From NCBI GenBank assembly GCA_947447955.1, contig CANFLS010000009.1, positions 1 to 64,000 on the forward strand: 64,000 nucleotides of DNA. Reading direction: 5' to 3'. How positions within the stretch are numbered: the first letter of the stretch is position 1; each line of letters opens with the position of its first letter. The notes beneath the pieces are model-generated. The model made no database searches. It was not told where the DNA came from and was given only the letters and a program-made list of their open reading frames with translations. Both the position numbers and the translations under genes were made by a program. Shown here piece by piece: positions 1 through 7,136 of the stretch. The stretch comes from Flavobacteriales bacterium. GTDB lineage: Bacteria; Bacteroidota; Bacteroidia; NS11-12g; UBA955.

Positions 1-612
1 ACATTGTATGCTTACATCGCAGGTGGATGTGCAGATTCAGTAACTCAAAAAATCACAATCAATGAAGCACCAAGAACATGTGACTTTATTGCAACTCCAG
101 ATTACGCAAGCGGATTCCACGGAATGAAAGTAGAACCGATGAACGGAAGTGGAGTAGTAGGTGGCCAAGCGTTGGTAAACTACATTTGGGTATTTGAAGG
201 TGGTGGAACACAAAAAACAAGTGGAACATCAGCATCAACCAATTATGATTTCCCAGCTGATGGAACCTACAAAGTAACTATGCGTGCAAAAATGCAACAA
301 ACAGCTTGCGAATGTTCGGTAACTAAAAATGTAGTGATGAACAGAGCGGCAGCGAAAGATTTGCAAACATCTGGTGTAGCGGTTTATCCAAACCCAGCAG
401 TAAGCAACTTCAATGTAGCATTAACAGAAACGTTCGGACAAAACATCAACATTTCAGTGATGAGCATGTCAGGACAATTGATTAAAACAGTATCAACTAC
501 CAACACCGGTTTGATCAACGTAGACGCAAGCAACTTAAGCAGCGGAGTTTACATGGTTCAAATTTCAAATGGTAACCAAGTTGTAACCCGTAAAATCAAC
601 ATTCAGAAATAA
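1..612 (+). CDS. C-terminal part of a secreted T9SS cargo protein (PKD-like domain plus type A sorting domain)
   Basis: The reading frame is open at the left edge, so this is the 3' end of a longer gene whose start lies outside the window. The visible 200 or so residues hold a PKD/Ig-like beta-sandwich stretch (pattern YIWVFEGGGTQ and FPADGTYKVTMRAK), followed by a type IX secretion sorting domain of about 80 residues: 'VYPNPAVSNFNV' opens it, 'MSGQLIK' and 'LSSGVYMVQI' mark its later strands, and it ends with a basic 'TRKINIQK'. In this family the C-terminal domain directs export through the T9SS and is cleaved at the surface. The catalytic or binding part of the protein is not in the window, so its substrate cannot be stated. 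A strong terminator follows 40 bases downstream. Confidence 0.85.
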   Translation, partial: TLYAYIAGGCADSVTQKITINEAPRTCDFIATPDYASGFHGMKVEPMNGSGVVGGQALVNYIWVFEGGGTQKTSGTSASTNYDFPADGTYKVTMRAKMQQTACECSVTKNVVMNRAAAKDLQTSGVAVYPNPAVSNFNVALTETFGQNINISVMSMSGQLIKTVSTTNTGLINVDASNLSSGVYMVQISNGNQVVTRKINIQK

Positions 613-653
613 AAAGTTGTTGGCAATTCAATTGCCTAAGTAATGTTTCATAT

Positions 654-682
654 AAAAAGGCGGCCATTGGCCGCCTTTTTTG
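654..682 (+). terminator. Rho-independent terminator
   Basis: A perfect GGCGGCC-ATT-GGCCGCC stem flanked by an A-run before and a T-run after. It lies 42 bases past the stop of the T9SS cargo gene and fits as its terminator. Confidence 0.92.
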
Positions 683-805
683 TTTAGAAGCACTTCGTGC
701 GTTTAGAAGAGCTTCGCTCGTTTAGGGTTTAGAAGCATTGCAATGCGTTATAAAGGGCATCGAAATTAGAAACAACATTCTAAACGACCGCTAGGTCTTC
801 TAAAC
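682..805. repeat. Cluster of variable-stem hairpin repeats with GTTTAGAAG arms
   Basis: The unit GTTTAGAAG is followed by short hairpins of differing sequence: GCAC-TTC-GTGC (690-700), GAGC-TTC-GCTC (709-719) and the 12-bp palindrome GCATTGCAATGC (735-746). At the far end the unit is inverted: GACC-GCTA-GGTC (786-797) runs into CTTCTAAAC (797-805), the exact reverse complement of GTTTAGAAG. Stem sequences change while pairing is kept. No ORF is visible here. Confidence 0.7.
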
Positions 806-841
806 TTTTTTGACCCACATAAACTTTTATAAGCCATTATA

Positions 842-952
842 AACCTTAAAATCCTTTTAATCCCAATCTTCCCGATAGCTATCGGGATAATCCGTCTAAC
901 CTTAAAAGAATCTGTCTAATCCTCCCGATAGCTATCGGGATAACCCGTCTAA
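842..952. repeat. Imperfect tandem repeat (two copies) carrying the palindrome CCCGATAGCTATCGGG
   Basis: Two copies, offset by 53-56 bp. Each begins AACCTTAAAA (842-851 and 898-907) and carries the perfect 16-bp palindrome CCCGATAGCTATCGGG (871-886 and 924-939), followed by ATAA-Y-CCGTCTAA. Further GTCTAATC fragments continue to about 963. Together with 682-805 it fills the only gene-free stretch over 300 bases (613-957). Confidence 0.75.
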
Positions 953-957
953 TCTGT

Positions 958-1614
958 CTAATCCCTTCTTAATAATCCCTTCTTAAGAAGAGGGCAAACC
1001 TTATACCTCTCTTCGTGGGTATCATCATATAACGCATTCAATGTATTGTAAACGTTTTTAATTCCCATCCGTTCTAAGAATTCAAATGGACCTTTCGGAT
1101 AGTTTGTTCCTAATTTCATGGCCGTGTCAATAACTTAGGCATTTGCGGTTCCTTCTTGAACCGTGTAAAACGCTTCGTTGATAATCATGCAAATGATACG
1201 CGGTGTTACCATGCCCACTCTGCTATCAACTTTTGTTGATGTGGTGTAACCCAATATTTGAAATAAATCTGTTGGGATTTCAATATCATAAGGATTTGTA
1301 TATTCTAAAGTGGTGCGCTCAACCATAGTTGGTAACGCATTGATGCCAATAATTTTATTGCCGGTAGGTTTTATTTTATTTTCAGCAAATGCGCCTTCCA
1401 ATGAAATATTAACAGCACTTACTAAAAATAAGGTTTTTGTATTGGTTGAATACGAAAGGAGATTTGTGTAATTTTCGTCGAAATCTAAATCAATAAAAAC
1501 ATCAAAATCGGCATGAGATTTTGTATCTTGCACCCATGCGTAGGAATTTGCGTTTAAATTTTTGGCCTTCCAAGCTTCCGCTTTTTTACCTGTTCCCAAT
1601 ACTGCTATTTTCAT
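958..1614 (-). pseudogene. 3-hydroxyacyl-CoA dehydrogenase C-terminal domain protein, interrupted by an in-frame TAA
   Basis: Reading from ATG at 1614, 159 codons give a glycine-rich N-terminus (MKIAVLGTG) and a helical domain typical of 3-hydroxyacyl-CoA dehydrogenases (MVTPRIICMIINEAFYTVQEGTANA). A TAA at 1137-1135 then stops it. In the same frame, with no gap, 58 further codons continue the family's dimerisation domain: IDTAMKLGTNYPKGPFEF, then MGIKNVYNTLNALYDD and RYKVCPLL, ending at TAG 960-958. The break is therefore one nonsense codon where the family has a charged or polar residue, not a frameshift. The N-terminal Rossmann part is also shorter than usual (about 115 residues before the C-terminal domain). 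A nonsense mutation, a sequencing error or a shortened product are all possible. It starts 23 bases from the divergent ridA. Confidence 0.82.
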
Positions 1615-1621
1615 GTGCATA

Positions 1622-1629
1622 CAAAAATA
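1622..1629 (-). promoter_or_regulatory. Candidate -7 promoter element TATTTTTG
   Basis: On the minus strand TATTTTTG matches the Bacteroidota -7 consensus TAnnTTTG and lies 7 bases before the ATG at 1614, inside the 23-bp gap to ridA. No clear -33 TTG is seen at the usual distance. Confidence 0.4.
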
Positions 1630-1637
1630 CAACAAAG

Positions 1638-2024
1638 ATGATGAGAGAAACTATTTTTACAAAAAATGCTCCTGCTCCAATTGGTCCTTATAGCCAAGGA
1701 GTCCGTTTTGGAAACACCTATTATTTTTCTGGACAAATTGCTCTAGATCCAGCAACAGGCCATTTTGTGTCAGACACAGATGTGAAATTGCAAACCCAAC
1801 AAGTAATGAAAAATATTGAAGCTTTGCTTACCGAAGCAGGACTTACTTTCGACAATATTGTGAAAACAAGTATCTTCTTGAAAAGCATGAACGACTTTCC
1901 TATTGTCAATGAAGAATATGCAAAATCATTTTCATCAGGTGTTTATCCAGCAAGAGAAACAGTTGAAGTTTCTCGTTTGCCTAAAGATGCACTCGTTGAA
2001 ATTTCTGTGATTTGTGCCAAATAA
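1638..2024 (+). CDS. ridA: RidA family reactive intermediate (enamine/imine) deaminase
   Basis: A complete RidA/YjgF-type protein of 127-128 residues. RidA hydrolyses reactive enamine/imine intermediates from pyridoxal-phosphate enzymes such as threonine dehydratase, releasing ammonia, in the cytoplasm as a trimer. The N-terminus 'APAPIGPYSQGV', the 'YYFSGQIALDP' strand and the C-terminal 'YPARETVEVSRLPKDALVEI' are all present; counting from the second ATG (1641), the substrate-binding Arg is residue 105 and the Glu is residue 120, the positions found in E. coli RidA. Two adjacent ATGs (1638, 1641) are possible starts; a longer in-frame extension upstream overlaps the divergent gene and has no family similarity, so it was rejected. 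Convergent with the next gene, 13 bases apart. Confidence 0.93.
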   Translation: MMRETIFTKNAPAPIGPYSQGVRFGNTYYFSGQIALDPATGHFVSDTDVKLQTQQVMKNIEALLTEAGLTFDNIVKTSIFLKSMNDFPIVNEEYAKSFSSGVYPARETVEVSRLPKDALVEISVICAK

Positions 2025-2037
2025 ATAGGATAGAACC

Positions 2038-3582
2038 TTAATGCACTATCAGTATCTTTTTTCGTGATACTGAATTTTCGGATTTCAACTCCAAAATGTA
2101 CATACCATCAGGTTGGTACTGACAATTAATACTGCCTTCTTTTTGATTATCTACTTGGTATTCAATCATTTTTTGTCCCTCAAGAGAATATAAAGTAATT
2201 TGATTGATACCCACGTTGCTGCTAAATTGAAAACTTAAATTAGCAGGATTAGGAGCAATATTTACATTGTTTTTTACTTGATGAATAACACTCGAAAGAT
2301 TTTTTAGAGGGAAGCTGTCCATGACAATGTTTTCATCGCCGGCTTGGTATGCCGTATACCAAAAATAAACCAACATCATTTCGTCTGTGGTGCTTTCTCC
2401 TTTCGAAACAGCAACGGGAGGTGAGTTTGGATTGAAGGTATTTGATGCAGTGTTGTTATAAAATCCTTCACCCCAAAGTGTCAATCCTGGATTGATAATC
2501 AAAGGCTGATAGAAACTGTAAGTTCTCTGCCAATGGAAATCCCAATTTGGAATATTGATAATTTTAGTGGTGTCGCCAGTAGCATTTAAGCCATAAGCTT
2601 TGATTTTTTGTCCAATCAAATGCATGTGAGGTGCACAAGCAAACACAGTTGCTTTTCCTCCAACAAAATACTTTGTATAAAACGTTTTGGTTTGATCTGC
2701 CGGAATATAAAGCGGGCCATTCGTCATGCTATTGTTGTTGTGATTCAAAATAGGATCAATTAAAACCTGTCGTAAATTGCTCGTGGTTAATTTAAGTGCC
2801 ACTTTTGTAGAATCGAGTTGATTGCTAATTCCTTTGGGATAATGAACTTGAATGATGATTTTGGTGTTCTTCAGAATTTTCGTCCCAAAACCTGCCGGAA
2901 ATACAAAAGGTTCTTGTCCAGGTACATAAACGCCAATCAGTTGCGAGGTGGGAGATCCTGTCCCTCCAAAAGCCAAATAACCTGGTTTTGGATCTGCCAA
3001 ATCTTTGGCGGTCGGAATGGAGCTCGTATCTTGAAATACCAAAACATGGTGCACAATGCTGCGGTTACCAGGCATCACTTCAAGGGCGGTTGCAAATTGA
3101 TTTTGCGTTAAATTGGTAGGCAATACAAAACATCGATACTCATCGGTTGTTGTATTTACCGTGTAATTTGGCATCTTCAACATGAGGGAAATATTCTTTA
3201 GTTGTGTACCGTTATTTTGGTTTGGATCCGCAATTTTTATTGTGGTATCGCCATAGGGAGCGTCATTGTCGGCCCATTTTTTAAGCATTTCAATTTCAGT
3301 GGCACTCAGAACCCTTTCATGCGCATATCTTCTATATTTTGGATCGGCTGGCCATGGTGGCATCCGTTTCGATTGCGTTGAACTGGCAATGCTACGCGCC
3401 ATGTTTTTGCAATTGTTATATCCAATCAAAGAAAAAGGAGCAATCCCTCCGTCTGAATGACATTGGGTGCAGTTTTTATAAATGATGCTTGAAATATCCG
3501 CCCAAGTTGGGATTTGTGCATTTGCATATTTAGTTGCAAAAAAACAAAAGACAATTAAGAATATAGATTTTACCTGTTTCAT
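2038..3582 (-). CDS. Secreted c-type heme / copper type II monooxygenase-like protein with T9SS sorting domain
   Basis: 514 residues. A signal peptide (ends about residue 23, KYANAQ) is followed by one CxxCH heme motif (C38, C41, H42; CTQCH). Then comes a region like copper type II ascorbate-dependent monooxygenases, with its copper-ligand motifs in order: 'VHHVLVFQD', 'IIQVHYPKG', 'CAPHMHLIG' and 'TDEMMLVYFWYT' (Met ligand). The last 80 or so residues are a T9SS type A sorting domain ('IAPNPANLSFQFS', 'PDGMYILELKSE'). It is therefore predicted to be exported across both membranes and placed at the surface. The reaction is unknown; the family hydroxylates or otherwise oxidises substrates with bound copper, and the heme could deliver electrons. 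Start chosen because the signal peptide follows it directly; a near-consensus TAATTTCG lies 6 bases upstream. Confidence 0.85.
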   Translation of the reverse strand: MKQVKSIFLIVFCFFATKYANAQIPTWADISSIIYKNCTQCHSDGGIAPFSLIGYNNCKNMARSIASSTQSKRMPPWPADPKYRRYAHERVLSATEIEMLKKWADNDAPYGDTTIKIADPNQNNGTQLKNISLMLKMPNYTVNTTTDEYRCFVLPTNLTQNQFATALEVMPGNRSIVHHVLVFQDTSSIPTAKDLADPKPGYLAFGGTGSPTSQLIGVYVPGQEPFVFPAGFGTKILKNTKIIIQVHYPKGISNQLDSTKVALKLTTSNLRQVLIDPILNHNNNSMTNGPLYIPADQTKTFYTKYFVGGKATVFACAPHMHLIGQKIKAYGLNATGDTTKIINIPNWDFHWQRTYSFYQPLIINPGLTLWGEGFYNNTASNTFNPNSPPVAVSKGESTTDEMMLVYFWYTAYQAGDENIVMDSFPLKNLSSVIHQVKNNVNIAPNPANLSFQFSSNVGINQITLYSLEGQKMIEYQVDNQKEGSINCQYQPDGMYILELKSENSVSRKKILIVH

Positions 3583-3638
3583 GAATAACGAAATTACAAA
3601 ATCTCGATGAAAATCACGCCACTTTTATTTTTATACGC

Positions 3639-3646
3639 TAAATTTG
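3639..3646 (+). promoter_or_regulatory. -7 promoter element TAAATTTG
   Basis: An exact TAnnTTTG match ending 4 bases before the ATG at 3651. Transcription starting a few bases downstream would give a leaderless mRNA for the DUF3467 and paaN-like pair. Confidence 0.6.
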
Positions 3647-3650
3647 TACT

Positions 3651-3980
3651 ATGTCAAACAATCACGATGAACAAGTTCCTCAATCTTTGGATATTGAGTT
3701 AAGCGAAGAAGTTGCAGAAGGTACTTATAGTAATTTTGCAATCATTACACACAGTCAATCTGAATTTATTGTTGACTTTATTAGAATGATGCCAGGAGTT
3801 CCGAAGGGAAAGGTGAAAAGTAGAATCATTTTGGCTCCCCATCATGCCAAAAGATTGTTGATGGCATTGGGAGATAATTTGGCACGTTACGAAGCCAATT
3901 TTGGTGAAGTAGAAATTGACGAAATGCAAGGAGGACAGAATGTTCCCCTTAATTTTGGTGGACAAACAGGATTAGCATAA
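3651..3980 (+). CDS. DUF3467 domain-containing protein
   Basis: A 109-residue acidic cytoplasmic protein that matches the DUF3467 family over its whole length: 'YSNFAIITHSQSEFIVDF' followed by 'PGVPKGKVKSRIILAPHHAKRLLMAL' and 'DNLARYEANFGEV'. No catalytic motif, signal peptide or membrane segment is present. The family is widespread in bacteria and its role is not established. It lies 6 bases upstream of the aldehyde dehydrogenase and is probably co-transcribed with it from the promoter at 3639. Family assignment is confident, function is not. Confidence 0.88.
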   Translation: MSNNHDEQVPQSLDIELSEEVAEGTYSNFAIITHSQSEFIVDFIRMMPGVPKGKVKSRIILAPHHAKRLLMALGDNLARYEANFGEVEIDEMQGGQNVPLNFGGQTGLA

Positions 3981-3986
3981 AAGAAT

Positions 3987-5633
3987 ATGACAGCACAAGC
4001 TATGAATTCGATATTGAATGATGCGCAAGCCGCATTAAAAAACCGTTTATATTTCAGCGCATACCCTGAAAATCCTAAGGCATACGCCGAAGATGGCATT
4101 GAAGCTGGGAAAACTGCATTTAGCAAACAGTTAAATGAGCACTTTACAGAATTAGATTCAACCGATTCTATTGGATGGATAGGAACCGAAGTTTCTCCTT
4201 ACATGCAAGTGGGATTGGGTGTTCATTACCCTCAATTTTCAGTTGATGCGTTAATTTCAAAAGCAAATGCCGCTAAATCTGCTTGGATATCTATTCCTGC
4301 TGAGAAAAAAGCAACAATTTTGGTTGAAATGTTAGATGCGGTAAAAGAGCGTTTCTTTGAAATTGCTTATGCCACTATGCACACAACTGGTCAAAGCTTT
4401 GTAATGAGTTTCCAAGCAAGTGGTCCTCATGCAAATGATAGGGCATTGGAGGTAATTGCAATGGGACTTCAAGAATTGTCGCGTTTTGATGCCGATGTAA
4501 ATTGGGTAAAAAACATGGGCAAGTTTGACTTAACCATTAAGAAGAATTTCAAACCTATTTCTAAGGGAATTGGTTTGGTAATTGGTTGCAGTACTTTCCC
4601 AACTTGGAATACTGTTCCAGGGTTGTTTGCAAATTTGATTGCTGGCAATGTGAGTATTGTAAAACCACATCCAAAAAGCATTTTGCCGATTGCCATTGTG
4701 GTTGCAGAAATGCAAAAAGTGTTGAGTAAACATGGTTTGCCTACGTCTATTGTTCAATTGGCGGTTGATACTGTTGAAAGTCCAATTACAAAAGAATTGG
4801 CTGAGCACAAAGATGTTAAATTGATAGATTACACTGGTGGTTCAGCTTTTGGAGATTATATTGAAAGTTTGAATGGCAAAACTGTTTTTACTGAAAAAGC
4901 AGGTGTGAATTCAGTTATTTTGGAAAGTGTAAACGATCCGAAAGCGGTATTTGGCAACTTGGCTTTTGCTGCAAGTTTGTACAGTGGTCAGATGTGTACG
5001 GCTCCTCAAAACGTGTTTGTTCCGGCAGGGGGTATTTCTACTTCTGATGGACATTTGAGCTTTGATGAAGTTGTTTCAGGTATTGCCGGTGCAATTAAAG
5101 GTTTGGTAGAAAATCCTAAAATGGGTCCATTTACCTTGGGTGCAATTCAAAACGATGTTACCAAAAATCGAGTTTTAAAAATGTTAGAAAATCTAAATGT
5201 GGCATTGGGTCCATTAGAATGTGTGAATCCTGAATTCGCCGATACCCGTGTATTGTCGCCATCTGTTGTGGTAGTTGATGCAAAAGATGCGGATACTTGG
5301 CAACATGAGTGTTTTGGTCCAATTTTATTCATTGTAAAAGCCGCCGATTCAAATGAGTGTTTAAGTTTAACTGCGGCAAGTGCTGAAAACAAAGGTGCAA
5401 TAACTTGTCAATGTTATTCAACGAATGAAACTTTCATGGAAGAAGTTGAAAACACAATGAATGCGGTATTTACTCCTGTAAGTTTCAATTTCACAGGTGC
5501 TGCTTTTGTAAACCAGCATGCAGCGTTTAGTGATTTACACGTATCAGGTGGCAATCCAAGTGGAAATGCCAGCTTCACTGATGCTTTGTATATCAACCGC
5601 CGATTTGTTTGGGTTGGTAACAGATATCTATAA
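3987..5633 (+). CDS. paaN: Aldehyde dehydrogenase of the PaaN type (phenylacetate degradation-like)
   Basis: 548 residues, the length expected of the longer PaaN subgroup of the aldehyde dehydrogenase superfamily. The general base Glu303 (FTEKAGVN) and the catalytic Cys337 (SGQMCTAPQ) are in place, as is a nucleotide-binding region (IGCSTFPTWNTVPG). PaaN-type enzymes oxidise an aldehyde produced on ring opening in phenylacetate breakdown; this subgroup lacks the C-terminal hydratase domain of PaaZ. No paaABCDE genes are in the window; the only possibly related genes are a PcaF/PaaJ-like thiolase at 45 kb and the broken dehydrogenase at 1 kb. The exact substrate is an inference. Followed by a strong terminator. 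Confidence 0.82.
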   Translation: MTAQAMNSILNDAQAALKNRLYFSAYPENPKAYAEDGIEAGKTAFSKQLNEHFTELDSTDSIGWIGTEVSPYMQVGLGVHYPQFSVDALISKANAAKSAWISIPAEKKATILVEMLDAVKERFFEIAYATMHTTGQSFVMSFQASGPHANDRALEVIAMGLQELSRFDADVNWVKNMGKFDLTIKKNFKPISKGIGLVIGCSTFPTWNTVPGLFANLIAGNVSIVKPHPKSILPIAIVVAEMQKVLSKHGLPTSIVQLAVDTVESPITKELAEHKDVKLIDYTGGSAFGDYIESLNGKTVFTEKAGVNSVILESVNDPKAVFGNLAFAASLYSGQMCTAPQNVFVPAGGISTSDGHLSFDEVVSGIAGAIKGLVENPKMGPFTLGAIQNDVTKNRVLKMLENLNVALGPLECVNPEFADTRVLSPSVVVVDAKDADTWQHECFGPILFIVKAADSNECLSLTAASAENKGAITCQCYSTNETFMEEVENTMNAVFTPVSFNFTGAAFVNQHAAFSDLHVSGGNPSGNASFTDALYINRRFVWVGNRYL

Positions 5634-5660
5634 ATTATAGTTTTAAATAATATACCAAAG

Positions 5661-5687
5661 AAAAGCCCCGCAATTGCGGGGCTTTTT
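5661..5687 (+). terminator. Rho-independent terminator of the paaN-like gene
   Basis: Perfect stem AAAAGCCCCGC-AATT-GCGGGGCTTTTT, 27 bases after the stop codon at 5633, with a T-run on the plus strand and an A-run that could serve the other strand. Confidence 0.93.
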
Positions 5688-5736
5688 GTTTATTGACAAT
5701 TTTCGTCTAGATTATAATAGTTTATCTACCAAACGA

Positions 5737-5762
5737 AAAAGGCCTCGTGAACGAGGCCTTTT
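5737..5762 (-). terminator. Rho-independent terminator of the YceI gene (bidirectional shape)
   Basis: Perfect stem AAAAGGCCTCGT-GA-ACGAGGCCTTTT, 22 bases past the stop of the minus-strand YceI gene. With 5661-5687 it makes a double terminator between two convergent genes. Confidence 0.9.
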
Positions 5763-5784
5763 GAAATCTTAAATAGGTTAACAA

Positions 5785-6453
5785 TTATTTTTTAGACGCT
5801 TTGATATCGAAACTGATTTCAATGTCTTTAGAAACTACACCATTTTTCAATTTTGCAGCTGCTTTTTCAGAGATGCTCATGTTGGCTTTGTCGTAGTTTA
5901 CACCCCAATCTAAACGATTGATAGTTGCTTTACCTTTAGCAGTAACACCATCAGCAGAAATAGTAACTGCAGCTGGGAAACTGATGTTTTTAGTAGAATC
6001 ACGCAAAGTTAAGTTACCAGAAATAACGTGTGTGTTTGCACCGTTAGCTTCAGCTTTAACTTCAGAGATAACAAATTTAGCAGTTGGGAACTTTGCAACG
6101 TTAAAGAAATCATCAGCACCTAAGTGACCAATTAATTTTTCGCTGTATTCCGCAGGAATGCTATCTGTACATGTCATTTTAGTCATGTCTACAGTGAAAG
6201 TACCAGCAGTGATATTGCCGTTTTCAACACTTATAGAACCTTCAGTAATTGCAATTGTTCCTTTGTGTGCACCAACGCCAACAATTTTAGAACCGCCCCA
6301 ATTAAGTACACTTGCTGAATCAACAACGTAAGATGCTGATCCTTCTGTAGCTGTCAATGCGCTATCTGCAGTACCTGCTTCAGTCGCGTTGCTTCCGCAT
6401 GAAGCAAACATCATTGTTGCTACTGCAGTGGTCATAAAGAATATGTTTTTCAT
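5785..6453 (-). CDS. YceI family lipoprotein
   Basis: 222 residues. A lipoprotein signal sequence with lipobox FASC (Cys about residue 20) is followed by a short Ala/Thr/Glu linker and one YceI domain, a lipocalin-like barrel that binds isoprenoid or other hydrophobic molecules in characterised members: 'GAHKGTIAITEGSISVENGNITAGTFTVDM' (split here as successive strands), 'HLGADDFFNVAKFPTAKFVIS', then 'LTLRDSTKNISFPAAV' and 'NRLDWGVNYDK'. It should sit in the periplasm anchored by lipid. Monocistronic: own promoter upstream and own terminator downstream. The ligand cannot be read from the sequence. Confidence 0.92.
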   Translation of the reverse strand: MKNIFFMTTAVATMMFASCGSNATEAGTADSALTATEGSASYVVDSASVLNWGGSKIVGVGAHKGTIAITEGSISVENGNITAGTFTVDMTKMTCTDSIPAEYSEKLIGHLGADDFFNVAKFPTAKFVISEVKAEANGANTHVISGNLTLRDSTKNISFPAAVTISADGVTAKGKATINRLDWGVNYDKANMSISEKAAAKLKNGVVSKDIEISFDIKASKK

Positions 6454-6463
6454 AATAATAATG

Positions 6464-6494
6464 CAAATTTACATTTGTTTAAACAAACAAGCAA
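6464..6494 (-). promoter_or_regulatory. Promoter of the YceI lipoprotein gene (TTG-N20-TAAATTTG)
   Basis: On the minus strand a TTG (6494-6492) lies 20 bases before TAAATTTG (6471-6464), which ends 10 bases before the ATG. Both elements and the spacing fit the Bacteroidota -33/-7 promoter. Confidence 0.65.
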
Positions 6495-6539
6495 GAAAAT
6501 TACATTAAATAATTGTGAAATTATGTAATAGGGGAATGG

Positions 6540-7100
6540 TTATTCCGATTTCGCTCTTGGAATCCAAGGAATTTCTGTCCCTCCAAATTTCATATCTAGA
6601 AATCTTGCAAGCGTAAATAAATAATCGCTCAAACGATTCAAATATTTAATAATAAAAGCTTCAATTTCTTCAATGTCTGACAAATGAACCGCCAATCTTT
6701 CTGCTCTTCTACAAACACAACGCGCAATATGTGCTTCAGCACCTTCTTTGGTTGCGCCTGGTAAAATAAAGTTTTTTAATTCTGGCAATTGATCTGTTAA
6801 TCGGTCGATTTCCTTCTCAATAATTTCAATGCTTTCTTCGTGGAATTCAGGCAAATTCATTTTGCTGTTCGCTGAAGATGCAAGGTATGAACCAATGGTA
6901 AATAAATTATTTTGAATATCTGCAAGAATATGCTCTTCGGTTGTGTTGCTTACATAGCTTCTTACTAAACCAATATGACTATTTAATTCATCAACAGTAC
7001 CATAGCTTTCAACGCGAATATGGTGTTTTGCAACGCGGTCACCGCCAATAAGGCCAGTTTTTCCATCGTCGCCTTTACGGGTATAGATTTTAAATGTCAT
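6540..7100 (-). CDS. PduO-type cob(I)alamin adenosyltransferase
   Basis: 186 residues, a five-helix-bundle ATP:cob(I)alamin adenosyltransferase. The N-terminal ATP-binding segment 'YTRKGDDGKTGLIGGDRV' (residues 6-23) and the helix 'CVCRRAERLAVHL' with the conserved Arg-Ala-Glu-Arg are diagnostic of the PduO/MmaB type rather than CobA. It transfers the adenosyl group of ATP to reduced cobalamin, making adenosylcobalamin for enzymes such as methylmalonyl-CoA mutase or ribonucleotide reductase. Last gene of the minus-strand run kup - peptidase - bcp - gpsA - this gene; the gap to gpsA is 36 bases. No cobalamin riboswitch is visible. Confidence 0.93.
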   Translation of the reverse strand: MTFKIYTRKGDDGKTGLIGGDRVAKHHIRVESYGTVDELNSHIGLVRSYVSNTTEEHILADIQNNLFTIGSYLASSANSKMNLPEFHEESIEIIEKEIDRLTDQLPELKNFILPGATKEGAEAHIARCVCRRAERLAVHLSDIEEIEAFIIKYLNRLSDYLFTLARFLDMKFGGTEIPWIPRAKSE

Positions 7101-7136
7101 ACTGCAATAAGGTACAATTGAACTAGGTAAATGGTT

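Noticed and set aside
613-957. Possible CRISPR array or tRNA in the repeat-rich gap
   Set aside because: Repeats are short with changing stems and no regular spacers; no cloverleaf could be folded by eye; no cas genes nearby.
1721-1909. ORFs antisense to ridA and many other opposite-strand ORFs (for example within paaN, fusA, sprA and rpsC)
   Set aside because: They are shadows of strongly supported genes, with no start signals or family patterns of their own.
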